A stretch of 15,095 bases of DNA from Egerieenecus sp048201975 (GCA_048201975.1 DBFBGQ010000152.1:1-15095), one strand, 5' to 3'. Shown: positions 6,428 to 14,663, counted from the first letter of the stretch. The notes: a model not told the origin generated them from the letters alone. A program made the numbers and translations.

Positions 6428-8197
6428 TTAAGCTTTTCGCTCAAAAAGCAGATATTCCTCCAGGCCGCAGGTAAAGGTATGCCGTCCCGCGCCGTAGTCC
6501 CGCCCCTCCCGGGTCCAGGTTCCCTGGGGCAGGTATACTTCGCGGGTATCGCTCTCCTCGGTGAGCGGGGCGAAAAGATAATCGTCGCCCATGAGGTACT
6601 CGTCGTCCACCAGCTGGCACGCCGCATCCTCGGGGTAATCCAGAATCAGCGCGCGGAACACCGGCTTGCCCGTGCTTCGGTACTGCCGGTACATCCGCTC
6701 CAGATAGGGGACCAGGGCGGCGCGCCGGGCGAAGAGCTCCCGCACCATGCGCAGCGCCTCGTCCGCCTGGGGCATGCGCTGGTCCGCGTTGTTCTTTTCC
6801 CGTTCCAGCTGATCCCACGGCGGGTTTTTCAGGTACCAGGCGTTGATCAGCATCTGCGGGCTAAACAGCGCCGTCTGCAGGCGGCGGATAAAGTCCCGCA
6901 GGTTTTTCGCATGGCGGACCTCCGGAGCCCACAGCAGCCCGGAAAAGCCCGCGTTGACCACCCCGCGGATGAAATCCCGGTGATCGTACAGGTCGGAGTA
7001 CAGGATGAAGGGATAGGGCGACGCCATGGCCCCGGAAGCGCGCACGCTATGGCAGGCCTCCGGAAAGCCCGCGTGGATGGTCTGCTGATAAAGCAGGCCC
7101 AGCAGATGATGCATCTGCTCCCCATCCAGCCCGGAAGGGAAACGAGCGCCGTCCGGAAAGCTCCAGCCGCCCGTCAGGTCGCTTCCATCGCACTCATCCA
7201 GCTTGAAGCAATCCGCCCCCAGGGTCCGCTGCTGGCGCAGGAAAATCTCCCGGGCCTGGGGCGTGGCGAAGTCCGGCACCAGGCCGCCCCACACCTCGTA
7301 GTCCCCCGCGTAGGGCGTCAACGCCTCATAGATGGGCGAGGACGGATGGGTAAAGCAATGCTCCCATAGATTGATGTGGTAGCCCATCTCCCGCAGCTGG
7401 CGGAAGGCCGCCGCATGATCGCCCAGGCGGCGGTCGTCAAACACGTAGGAGCAGGAATAGGCGTGGGTATGCCATCCCGGCTCCAGCCCCAGCACGGACA
7501 CCGCCAGCCCATCCTCTCGGAAGCGGCGTGCAAAGTCCACCCAATCCTGTGCCGTGGACGCGCCGTACATCCTGTACCATACGCCCAGGCCCCAGGCGGG
7601 CAGGGCGCATCCGCCGCCGCAGAACATGTTGTATTTCTGCACGGCGTCCAGCATGCTGCCGCCGGCGAATACATACACATCCACGCCCCTGGCCACGGGA
7701 ATCTCCACGCGCATGCGCACATCGGGGGCGTTCAGCTCGCTTCGGTAGGCCGCGTCCGTGGCCTCCGGCGCCCAGGAAGCCTCCTGCCCCGCCAGATGCC
7801 GGGACGCTCCCTTGGGCCGGGCCTGGCCGCAGTAAAACGCCACGTCCCGGGCGCTGTCCACCAGCACCCCGTAGCCTGCCGTGGTCACAAAGAACGGCGC
7901 CGGAGCATGGGATTCCCCATTGCGGGCCAGGGCGTCGGCGTTGCAGCGCATCACACGCTTGCCCAAGGTATGCCGGAAGGTGCGCAGCTGCAGGCCGAAG
8001 CCGTACACCTCCCCCCGCAGGGGCAGCATCAGCGCGCAGCCCCTGGAGGAGGTTTCAAAGCTCACTTCCCCTTCGCTGAAGGGAAGCGGATGATCCTTCC
8101 CCACCGATTTGGCCGGATATTCCCGGAAGCTGGTATAGGTCAGCGCCTCCGGCTCCCCGAAGGTCATGCGGTAGACGCCCTGGCATATTTGGTTCAT
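6428..8197 (-). CDS. Glycoside hydrolase family 31 (alpha-glucosidase/alpha-xylosidase type)
   Basis: A 589-residue retaining alpha-glycosidase without a signal peptide, so probably cytosolic. The N-terminal beta-sandwich contains EVYGFGLQL (63-71), the GH31 equivalent of YGLGE. The (beta/alpha)8 barrel starts around LPAWGLGVWYRM (199-210). The predicted nucleophile is Asp334 in FKLDECDG (331-338); the acid/base is probably Asp402 in ILYSDLYDHRD (398-408). Their 68-residue spacing is close to that of E. coli YicI (Asp416/Asp482). The C-terminal beta domain shows EVYLPQGTW (553-561), typical of the family. The motif around the acid/base lacks the common W-x-GD form, and the protein is shorter than the usual 650-800 residues, so it belongs to a divergent subgroup. 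The start ATG overlaps the upstream stop as ATGA and has GAGGAGG 5 nt before it. The GH120 neighbour makes alpha-xylosidase plausible, but alpha-glucosidase or another specificity cannot be excluded. Confidence 0.88.
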   Translation of the reverse strand: MNQICQGVYRMTFGEPEALTYTSFREYPAKSVGKDHPLPFSEGEVSFETSSRGCALMLPLRGEVYGFGLQLRTFRHTLGKRVMRCNADALARNGESHAPAPFFVTTAGYGVLVDSARDVAFYCGQARPKGASRHLAGQEASWAPEATDAAYRSELNAPDVRMRVEIPVARGVDVYVFAGGSMLDAVQKYNMFCGGGCALPAWGLGVWYRMYGASTAQDWVDFARRFREDGLAVSVLGLEPGWHTHAYSCSYVFDDRRLGDHAAAFRQLREMGYHINLWEHCFTHPSSPIYEALTPYAGDYEVWGGLVPDFATPQAREIFLRQQRTLGADCFKLDECDGSDLTGGWSFPDGARFPSGLDGEQMHHLLGLLYQQTIHAGFPEACHSVRASGAMASPYPFILYSDLYDHRDFIRGVVNAGFSGLLWAPEVRHAKNLRDFIRRLQTALFSPQMLINAWYLKNPPWDQLEREKNNADQRMPQADEALRMVRELFARRAALVPYLERMYRQYRSTGKPVFRALILDYPEDAACQLVDDEYLMGDDYLFAPLTEESDTREVYLPQGTWTREGRDYGAGRHTFTCGLEEYLLFERKA

Positions 8198-9756
8198 ATT
8201 TCCTCCTCATCCGCGCTTTCACAGGCGCGTTGATATTCGGTGAGCTGCCGCTGCACCTGATCCAGGTAATCCTGCAGGCCGGCGGCGTACAGCGCCTCCA
8301 TGGCCGCGGCATAGTCCGCTTCCAGGTCGTCGGTGACGCCGCACAGCAGCGGCTTCATGTATAGGTCCCAGGCCGCGTCCAGCCCGGAGGTATCGTAGCC
8401 GCCCATGCTCAGGTTCAGCCCAATGAGCGGGCTGTCCCCGGCAACGTCCTCCAGCCAACGGATCTGCTGCTCATAAGCCTCCAGGGTCTGCAGCCAGGGA
8501 GAGTCCTCCGTGCTGACCGGGCGTTCCATCAGGCTATCCACCAGGCCCGTCCAGCGCACCCGCTGTTGGGCGGCGGATATCCCCTCATAGCTCACGCGCC
8601 CATCCACCAGGTGGTATTGCATGCCTTCCACGCCATAGACCAGCAGATCATAATACCGCTGATCCGTGTGCGCCTTCTCAATAAAGCGCACCGCCGTCTC
8701 CGGATATTGGCAGCGGCTGGACACCGAGATGCACGTGGCGTCCGCCATGGATTTGCGGTACACCAGCGCGTCCTGGGAATTGTAGAAAAGGCTCCAGGAC
8801 CATTCCGGGTGCGCCTCCAGCAGGTAAGGCATGTAGTGCACGCCCACGGCGTTCACGGTGGAGTTGGTTTCGCAGGGCTTCTGCCCGGCCATCAGCATGG
8901 CCAGCGCCTGAACGCCCTCGTTGTCCGTCAGGCCCAGAATCTTCTCGTCGATGATCCCGTCCTGGTACCATTGCTTCACATACGCCAAGATGGTTCGGAA
9001 GGTTTCCGTCTCCATGCGGCACACCACCCGGTAGGGATCGTCCAATGCAACCACGGCATAGCGCATGTCCTCCATGGTGGTGATCTCCATATATTCCCTG
9101 CCGCTTAGCATCTCCCACAGGCACTGCCAGATGCGGTTATCCACAATCATCGGATACGCCTGGAACCTGGGGTCCGCCTTGGCTGCGTACAGATAATCCT
9201 CCATGGTTTCAAAGCTGGTCACCGGAGGAAGCCCCCACTCCGCCAGCAAATCGTCCCGATAGAGGAAGATGCCGTCCCGGGAGGTAGTCACCGCCTCCGC
9301 CTGGGGGAAGCCATAGAGCCCGCCGTTGATTTCGCACTGGGCCAAGGCGTCGGGCGAAAGCGCCTGGTAATGGGCGACCAGCTGGGGCGTCAGGTCCAGG
9401 TAGCCGTTCAGGTCGATGAAGGCGTTGCGCTCCGCCAGGCTGCGATAATCGGTAAACACGCCGTTGCAGTAGATGTCATACTCTCCGGCGGCAATGGCGT
9501 TGTTGATGGTGGTTTTTTCGTCCCCCCAGGGAATGTAGGAAAAGCGCACCACACACCCCAGTTCCGGAACCGTCAGCGCGTCCAGCTGCGCATAGAATTC
9601 CTCCACCGCGTAATCCGGCTCATTGCCCATGGCCATCACGCGGAGGGTCATGGGCTCCGCATCCGCCTGGGAGGGCTCCGGGGACGCCGCCGGCGGAGCC
9701 TGGCACCCCGCCAGGAGCAGAAGCGCCGCCAACAGCAGCGCCGCGAGCTTACGCAT
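8194..9756 (-). CDS. Sugar ABC solute-binding lipoprotein, orphan (no permeases beside it)
   Basis: A 520-residue lipoprotein that should bind an oligosaccharide outside the membrane. Residues 1-17 are a lipoprotein signal with lipobox LAGC (15-18); Cys18 is the lipidated residue, followed by a Pro/Ala/Ser-rich linker. The body resembles the large LplA-type extracellular binding proteins: YDIYCNG, INGGLYGFPQAEA, and a C-terminal part with GLNLSMGGYD and a helical tail similar to the DUF3502 region. It appears to be a distant paralogue of the binding protein at 13062-14663. It overlaps the sensor kinase gene by 8 nt and GH31 by 4 nt, so it is translated with both. No permease or ATPase is in this operon. 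It may deliver sugar to the LplB/LplC permeases upstream, or present ligand to the sensor kinase. AAGGAGG 6 nt before the ATG at 9756 rules out the longer frame from 9774. Confidence 0.85.
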   Translation of the reverse strand: MRKLAALLLAALLLLAGCQAPPAASPEPSQADAEPMTLRVMAMGNEPDYAVEEFYAQLDALTVPELGCVVRFSYIPWGDEKTTINNAIAAGEYDIYCNGVFTDYRSLAERNAFIDLNGYLDLTPQLVAHYQALSPDALAQCEINGGLYGFPQAEAVTTSRDGIFLYRDDLLAEWGLPPVTSFETMEDYLYAAKADPRFQAYPMIVDNRIWQCLWEMLSGREYMEITTMEDMRYAVVALDDPYRVVCRMETETFRTILAYVKQWYQDGIIDEKILGLTDNEGVQALAMLMAGQKPCETNSTVNAVGVHYMPYLLEAHPEWSWSLFYNSQDALVYRKSMADATCISVSSRCQYPETAVRFIEKAHTDQRYYDLLVYGVEGMQYHLVDGRVSYEGISAAQQRVRWTGLVDSLMERPVSTEDSPWLQTLEAYEQQIRWLEDVAGDSPLIGLNLSMGGYDTSGLDAAWDLYMKPLLCGVTDDLEADYAAAMEALYAAGLQDYLDQVQRQLTEYQRACESADEEEI

Positions 9757-11458
9757 GGTTTTCCTCCTTTGCAACCGCTGGAATATTGATGGAGACGCAG
9801 GTGCCCGCGCCGGGCGTGCTCTCCACCTCCAGCGCTATTTCCTCATGGTAAAAAATGGACAGCCGGGAGCGGATGTTCTTCATGCCGTAATGGCTGCCGC
9901 CGTGCTCCAGGCTCCGCTTCAGCGCATCCTCGGACATGCCCACCCCGTCGTCGGTCACCGCCAGCACAATGCGGCCCTCCTCCATCCAGCCGTTCACGGA
10001 CACCGTGCCCCCGGCCTCCTGCGTCACGCGAAGGCCGTGCAGGATGGCGTTCTCCACAAAGGGCTGCAGGGTGATCTTGGGAATCATGTAACCCAGCACA
10101 TCCTCCTCCACATCCTTCTCATAATGGATGCGGCCCGGAAAGCGAATCTGCTGGATGGTGAGGTACGTCTCGCAAAGCTGTATCTCCTCGCCAATGGTAA
10201 TGGTATTGCTGCCCCGGCTCAGCGCCAGGCGATAAAAGCGGGACATGGCGTGAATGACGCGCTGAATGTTCTCCTTTTCATTGCGCTCGGCCATCCAGTT
10301 GACCATATCCAGGGTATTGTACAGAAAGTGGGGATTGATCTGGGATTGCAGCGCCTGGAGCTCAGCCCGGTTCACTTCCTCGCCCAGGCGGTACTGCTCC
10401 TGCATCAGGTCGCCGATGCGGTCGGACATGGTGTTGTAGGCTGCCAGCAGCGTCTGGATCTCCGGCTGCTCCGCAGGGATTTCCAGGCGCTTGAAGCTAC
10501 CCTTGGCCGCGGCGCTGATGGACTTGGTAAGCTCCACCAGCGGGCCGGTAAGGCGCTTGGAGGTAACGCCCGCATAGGTGATGATGATCACCACCGCCGC
10601 CAGAAAGCTCAGGCCGATCCATACGGACAGCCTGCGCAGGGAACCCAGGATGTACTCGTCCGGCACCGCCGAGGTAAGGCGCACGCTATCCTGCAGCAGG
10701 CGGTCGCTCCGCACCAGCACGCGCTGGCCGCCGGCAAGGGTCTGTTCGAAATATCCTTCCCCGCCCGCAGCAGCGGAGGAACACAGCTGGCCGTCGCACA
10801 GCAGGCAAGCGCCGTCCGCCAGGTGCAGGCTGAGGATCTGCCCCGGCGCCAGGGGCGTCAGGCTGCCGGCAATCCCCCGCAGGTCTATGGCCACGGCCAG
10901 GACGCCGATGTTCTGCTGAAAATCGTTCTTGTCCGTGATGGCCCGGGCCAGCGCCAAGTAAGAGCTGCCCGTCTCCTGCATGCTCAGCCACACCGGCCGG
11001 CCGCCATTCTCCAGCACCTGCCGCAGGTCCGCCTCCTGGTCCAGGGGGCGGTAATGCCGGCTTTTGGCATGCACCACCGGCGCATCCTGAAGCGGATAAT
11101 AGAAAATGCGGATATCCTGCATGGCGTATTCGATAGCGTCCAGGTAATCCGTCAGCGCCTCATAGGCCTGCAGCTGCTGGGAAACGGAAGCGTCCTGGGG
11201 AATCTGGAACAGGTTCAGCGCATAGCCCACCGCCATGGAGGTGGCCAGGTCCTGCATCTGCTCCATTTTGCTGGACACCGCCTGGGCGTTCTGCGCATAG
11301 TTCTGATCCAGGGAATAGAAGATCTGCTGGCGCATGGTGGACCAGTAATTGGCCAGGAACAGCAGCGACACCGCCATCAGCACCAGCAGAAAACCCGCGG
11401 ACATGTACAGTGTCAGCCGCCGGCGAATGCCGGGGGCGCGCTTTTGCTTCACTTGCAT
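9749..11458 (-). CDS. Membrane sensor histidine kinase, YesM type (HPK7)
   Basis: A 569-residue integral membrane kinase that autophosphorylates in response to an outside signal and passes the phosphate to the neighbouring YesN-type regulator. In order: transmembrane helix 1 (about 16-37), an extracellular sensing domain (about 40-275, Cache-like in length), transmembrane helix 2 (about 277-298), HAMP linker (about 300-352), coiled-coil region (350-372), phospho-acceptor block QSQINPHFLYNTLD (371-384) with His377, and an HATPase_c domain with LQPFVENAILHG (464-475), DDGVGM (503-508), GMKNIRSRL (525-533) and GAGTCVSI (550-557). Both the His and the ATP-binding boxes are intact, so it should be active. 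The ATG at 11458 overlaps the last codons of the regulator gene by 10 nt and has AGGAG 8 nt upstream. YesM kinases usually sense plant-polysaccharide oligosaccharides; here the likely signal is the substrate of the GH31/GH120 pair. Confidence 0.93.
   Translation of the reverse strand: MQVKQKRAPGIRRRLTLYMSAGFLLVLMAVSLLFLANYWSTMRQQIFYSLDQNYAQNAQAVSSKMEQMQDLATSMAVGYALNLFQIPQDASVSQQLQAYEALTDYLDAIEYAMQDIRIFYYPLQDAPVVHAKSRHYRPLDQEADLRQVLENGGRPVWLSMQETGSSYLALARAITDKNDFQQNIGVLAVAIDLRGIAGSLTPLAPGQILSLHLADGACLLCDGQLCSSAAAGGEGYFEQTLAGGQRVLVRSDRLLQDSVRLTSAVPDEYILGSLRRLSVWIGLSFLAAVVIIITYAGVTSKRLTGPLVELTKSISAAAKGSFKRLEIPAEQPEIQTLLAAYNTMSDRIGDLMQEQYRLGEEVNRAELQALQSQINPHFLYNTLDMVNWMAERNEKENIQRVIHAMSRFYRLALSRGSNTITIGEEIQLCETYLTIQQIRFPGRIHYEKDVEEDVLGYMIPKITLQPFVENAILHGLRVTQEAGGTVSVNGWMEEGRIVLAVTDDGVGMSEDALKRSLEHGGSHYGMKNIRSRLSIFYHEEIALEVESTPGAGTCVSINIPAVAKEENHA
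9763..9769 (-). promoter_or_regulatory. Ribosome binding site, orphan binding protein gene
   Basis: The minus strand reads AAGGAGG, 6 nt before the ATG at 9756. It lies inside the end of the sensor kinase gene, giving independent initiation despite the overlap, and fixes the start of the lipoprotein signal at MRKLAALL. Confidence 0.8.
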
Positions 11459-12951
11459 TTACGGTACTCCTGGGGCGTAACGCCTTCGGTTTCTTTGAAA
11501 ATGTGGGCAAAATAGTTTGCGTTGGCAAAGCCGCACATCTCCGCGATGTCGGCGATCTTCTCCCGGCCCTCCTGGAGCAATTGCTTGGCCCTGCCGATGC
11601 GCCGCTGAGTGATATACTGCTTCAGGGTTTGATGGGTTTCCCGCTTGAAGAGGATGCCCAGATAGGTGGTGGACATGTGGAACTCCTCGGCCACTTGCTG
11701 CACCGTCAAGGCGCTGTCGCAGTAGCGCTGGTCCACATACTTGAGCATCTGCTGCACCGTGCGCGTGTATTGGCTGCGCTGGGACAGCGCCTCCTGGAGG
11801 GTTTCCAGCAGCTGGAGCAAAAATGCCTTGAGCTCCTGCCAGGTCTCCATGCCCTCCAGCATGGCGGGGATATCCTCCAGCTGATGCACGCCGCTGAGCC
11901 GCGGCATCAGCTCGGGGTGCTCCGCCAGAATCGCCTGGATCAGCGTGCGGAACAGGTCTTGCAGGCTTTGGCGCCGGTACTGGCCGCAATGCTCCTCAAT
12001 GGCGGCGAACAGTTCCCCGAACCATGGGGACAATTCCCCCGGCCTGTCCCGAAGCAGCGCCAGGAACTGGCCCTGCAGCCCCGGATCCAGAGTGCGGCTC
12101 TGCTCCGGCAGTGCGTCCGGCTCCACATAGCGCACCTCCGGGCGAAAAAAGTACATCCCCTGGGCCTGGCGAGCCTGCCGGTAGCTGCCGTTTACCGCCA
12201 TCAAGCCCCTGACGCGGCCGCCCACGCCGATGAGCAACCGCTCCTGGGACAGCAGCTCCCTGAGCCCGCGCCGTAGCCGATCCGGGTCCGGGTCCCGGAA
12301 AATGGCCACATACCGGCTGTCCTGGAGATAGTCCATCAGATAGGGCACCTGCTGCTTTTCACACACGCGGTCAAAATCGTCGAACACCCGCTGGCTGTAC
12401 CAGCGCATTCCCAGCTCCCGCAGGGCCACGCAGACGAATTCCCCCCGCTGCTGGAAGCCCACCTCCTCGCATAGCCGCTGGCACCATTTCACATCCGGCT
12501 GATCATGCAGCAGCAGGTGGATGAGCCGGTTCCGCTTCATTTCCAGGTTGTCTTCCCGCAGGCGCTGCACGCTTCGGGCCTGCTCGATGCCCGCCACGGC
12601 CCGGCGCACGGCGTCGTAGAGCTGCTCCTTGTCAATGGGCTTGAGCACGTAATCCACCGCGGAGAGCTGCAGGGCGTTTTTGAAATAGTCCACCTCCATG
12701 TAGCCGCTGATGAACAGCAGCTTGCACTGGGGCAGAAAGCCCGTCAGTTCCCTGGCAAAAAGGATGCCGTCCATCCGCGGCATTTTGATATCGGTGATGA
12801 CCACATCCGGCAAAAACCACCGGGCAATGGTCAGCGCATCCTTGCCGTCCCTGGCCAGCATAACCTCGTGAATGCCCAGCGCATCCCAGTCGAAAACATT
12901 GCGCAGGCCTTCGCGGGTATATTGTTCATCGTCTGCAATCAGGAGTCTCAA
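11449..12951 (-). CDS. YesN-type response regulator, AraC-family DNA-binding domain (TTG start)
   Basis: A 500-residue cytosolic transcription factor. The receiver domain (1-~120) has the acidic pair Asp7/Asp8 (LLIADDEQ), phospho-acceptor Asp54 (ITDIKMPRMDG), Ser82 (FISGY) and Lys104 (LKPID), all intact. A long middle region (about 125-390) is typical of YesN proteins. The C-terminal ~100 residues hold two AraC helix-turn-helix motifs: LTVQQVAEEFHMSTTYLGILF and KIADIAEMCGFANANYFAHIFK, ending in the usual GVTPQEYR. The start is TTG at 12951, with AGGAGG 7 nt before it; no ATG or GTG in this position would preserve the MRLLIADDE start. It is the first gene of the six-gene operon and overlaps the kinase gene by 10 nt. 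It probably activates this operon and the transporter genes upstream. Confidence 0.93.
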   Translation of the reverse strand: MRLLIADDEQYTREGLRNVFDWDALGIHEVMLARDGKDALTIARWFLPDVVITDIKMPRMDGILFARELTGFLPQCKLLFISGYMEVDYFKNALQLSAVDYVLKPIDKEQLYDAVRRAVAGIEQARSVQRLREDNLEMKRNRLIHLLLHDQPDVKWCQRLCEEVGFQQRGEFVCVALRELGMRWYSQRVFDDFDRVCEKQQVPYLMDYLQDSRYVAIFRDPDPDRLRRGLRELLSQERLLIGVGGRVRGLMAVNGSYRQARQAQGMYFFRPEVRYVEPDALPEQSRTLDPGLQGQFLALLRDRPGELSPWFGELFAAIEEHCGQYRRQSLQDLFRTLIQAILAEHPELMPRLSGVHQLEDIPAMLEGMETWQELKAFLLQLLETLQEALSQRSQYTRTVQQMLKYVDQRYCDSALTVQQVAEEFHMSTTYLGILFKRETHQTLKQYITQRRIGRAKQLLQEGREKIADIAEMCGFANANYFAHIFKETEGVTPQEYRKCK

Positions 12952-12958
12952 GCCCTTC

Positions 12959-12964
12959 CCTCCT
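12959..12964 (-). promoter_or_regulatory. Ribosome binding site for the TTG-initiated regulator gene
   Basis: The minus strand reads AGGAGG, 7 nt before the TTG at 12951. The consensus site compensates for the weak start codon and supports that start choice. Confidence 0.8.
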
Positions 12965-12983
12965 GTTCCGGGTCGTTGGTCCC

Positions 12984-13013
12984 ATTATAGCATGAATGCG
13001 GGCAAAAAGGCAG
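12984..13013 (-). promoter_or_regulatory. Promoter of the regulator/glycosidase operon
   Basis: On the minus strand, a perfect TATAAT (12984-12989) is preceded by TGC, an extended -10. The best -35 is CTGCCT (13008-13013) with an 18-nt spacer, matching consensus at only three positions. Transcription would start near 12977, giving a leader of about 26 nt. A weak -35 with an extended -10 is compatible with activation by the YesN-type regulator, which would make the loop autoregulated; that is inference. Confidence 0.7.
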
Positions 13014-13045
13014 GGGCCTGCCAGGATTCATCCATCGCAGGCCCC
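13004..13045 (-). terminator. Terminator after the transporter binding protein gene
   Basis: Read on the minus strand, two alternative stems share sequence: a 9-bp stem GGGGCCTGC-type (13037-13045 with 13013-13021, 15-nt loop) and a compact one GGCAG/CTGCC (13009-13022) followed directly by TTTTTG (complement of 13003-13008). It begins 17 nt after the stop codon at 13062-13064. It overlaps the -35 of the next promoter. Confidence 0.75.
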
Positions 13046-13061
13046 GGGGATTGTGTGCATT

Positions 13062-14663
13062 TTACTCGGCCTTGCTATCCAGATAGGCCTGGAATTGGCG
13101 GATGATCTCCTGACGGACGGTGTCCAAGCCGGCCTGCTCAAAGAGCACGTGTTGCTCGGCCAGCTTTTCCCGAGTGGCTTCCTCGGTCTCGTACACGCCG
13201 TAGTTGAACTGATAGGTTCCGGCCACGCCGGCCAGGGCGGCCTGCTCGATTTCCACGGTGCTGGCGTCGAAGACGAAGCCGGCCAGGGGCGTCACCAGGT
13301 AGCTGTTTTCGGTGTCGTACTCATAGTCCCAGCACTTGGTCAGGTTTTCGTCCGCAGCCACCCAGTCGGGGTAGTAGGTGAACTCGCCGGGGGTGTAGAT
13401 CAGGGAGTAGACAGGGAAGCTGTAGTAGTCGGGATCGTCGGGCGTGCGCAGGTCCTGCTTCACGTTGCCTTCCGCCGCGTCCCAATCCTCGCCCTGAACG
13501 CCGTAGCAGAACAGGTCGTTGAGCTCCTTGCGGCCATAAAGTGCATCCAGGAAGCACATCACCGCAGTCGTCTTTTCCTCGGAGGACCAGGCGGGGACGG
13601 CCACGGAGTTGTTGGCGGCGAAGGTGGTGCCGATGGCGTGGGGCTCAAAGTTGCGCATGGCCTCGTTGAATACGTAGAAGCCCACCTCAGCGTCGGGTTC
13701 CACCTGCTTGAGGGCGTTGATGGCGCCGCCCACCTCGGAGAGGCAGTGGTAGGTCACTGCGGTTTGGCCCATGCTGAAGTCCGTGTAGTCGGTGCCGTCG
13801 GTGGCAAAGTTGTTGCAGTAGGGCATCCAGTTGAGCAGATCCAGGTAATTGGCGGAAATGAAGTCGTAGTTAAAGCCCTCCGGGAAGCCGGCGAACTGCG
13901 CCTCGTCGTCTCCGGCCACCACGGCGTTGACCACCTGGTTGTTCTCATCCACGTAGATGAAGAAGTCGGTGCCCACGCTCAGGCGGACGATGCTATTCTG
14001 GGCGGCCTCATATTCGCCAGAGCGGAAGCTCATGAAGCCCTGGGAGGAAATGCCCCAAACATACTTCATGTCCAAGGACCCATCGTCAATATGGGACTGC
14101 ACCGCCTGCAGGTAGGCCATCAGGGTAGCTTCGTCGGTAATGGGTTCGCAACCGTATTCCTTGCGCAGGTCCTCCCGGTACACCACGCCGGGCAGCTCGG
14201 TGATGGCGCCCAGGGGCACATAGTACAGCCCGCCGTTGACCATCTGCGCCTCGATGAACTCATCGGTGTAATACTGGGCCAGGCCGGGGAAATGCTCCTC
14301 GTCGTTGAAGTACTTGGACAGCTCCTTGAATACGCCGTCGTTGATGAAGTTGGAGCGGCCCTGCCAGGAGCCCATGAACACCAGGTCGTAGTCCTCCTGG
14401 GCGACAATGGCGGTGGTCAGCTTGTCGGCGTAGTCCGCGCCGGTCACATAGCTGAAGTTCAGCTTCACATGCTTCAGGTTAGGATCGTCCGCCACCAGCT
14501 CGTAGTACTTGTCCAGGATGCGGTCCAGGTTGGTGTACTGGTTCATGGCGCGGATGTTGATGGTGATATCCTCGGTGATCAGGGCTTCCTCCTCGGCGGC
14601 GGCAATGCCTGCCAGGGGAAGCAGCAGCGCCAAGGACAGCAGCAGAGCCAACAGTTTCTTCAT
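13062..14663 (-). CDS. LplA-type sugar ABC solute-binding protein, no lipobox
   Basis: A 533-residue exported binding protein that should capture an oligosaccharide for the permease encoded just upstream. Residues 1-23 form a Sec signal peptide ending in AAA-EEE with no cysteine, unlike the lipoproteins normal for Gram-positive cells. The body has the two-lobed binding-protein pattern (YDLVFMGSW, NGGLYYVPLGAI, GVVYREDL). The C-terminal ~150 residues look like a DUF3502 domain (TPLAGFVFDASTVEIE and the final helices), found in LplA-like binding proteins of large oligosaccharide transporters. AAGGAGG lies 9 nt before the ATG. It follows the permease gene after 43 nt that include a small hairpin and has no promoter of its own, so it is co-transcribed with the permease. 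The usual order LplB-LplC-LplA would fit. The substrate is not readable from sequence; xylo- or aldouronic oligosaccharides are suggested by context. Confidence 0.9.
   Translation of the reverse strand: MKKLLALLLSLALLLPLAGIAAAEEEALITEDITINIRAMNQYTNLDRILDKYYELVADDPNLKHVKLNFSYVTGADYADKLTTAIVAQEDYDLVFMGSWQGRSNFINDGVFKELSKYFNDEEHFPGLAQYYTDEFIEAQMVNGGLYYVPLGAITELPGVVYREDLRKEYGCEPITDEATLMAYLQAVQSHIDDGSLDMKYVWGISSQGFMSFRSGEYEAAQNSIVRLSVGTDFFIYVDENNQVVNAVVAGDDEAQFAGFPEGFNYDFISANYLDLLNWMPYCNNFATDGTDYTDFSMGQTAVTYHCLSEVGGAINALKQVEPDAEVGFYVFNEAMRNFEPHAIGTTFAANNSVAVPAWSSEEKTTAVMCFLDALYGRKELNDLFCYGVQGEDWDAAEGNVKQDLRTPDDPDYYSFPVYSLIYTPGEFTYYPDWVAADENLTKCWDYEYDTENSYLVTPLAGFVFDASTVEIEQAALAGVAGTYQFNYGVYETEEATREKLAEQHVLFEQAGLDTVRQEIIRQFQAYLDSKAE

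Noticed and set aside
9623..11515. 630-codon open frame on the plus strand opposite the sensor kinase
   Set aside because: It is antisense to a clear kinase with all motifs, rich in His, Gly and Gln, with no domain or ribosome site. It results from GC-rich third positions of the real gene.
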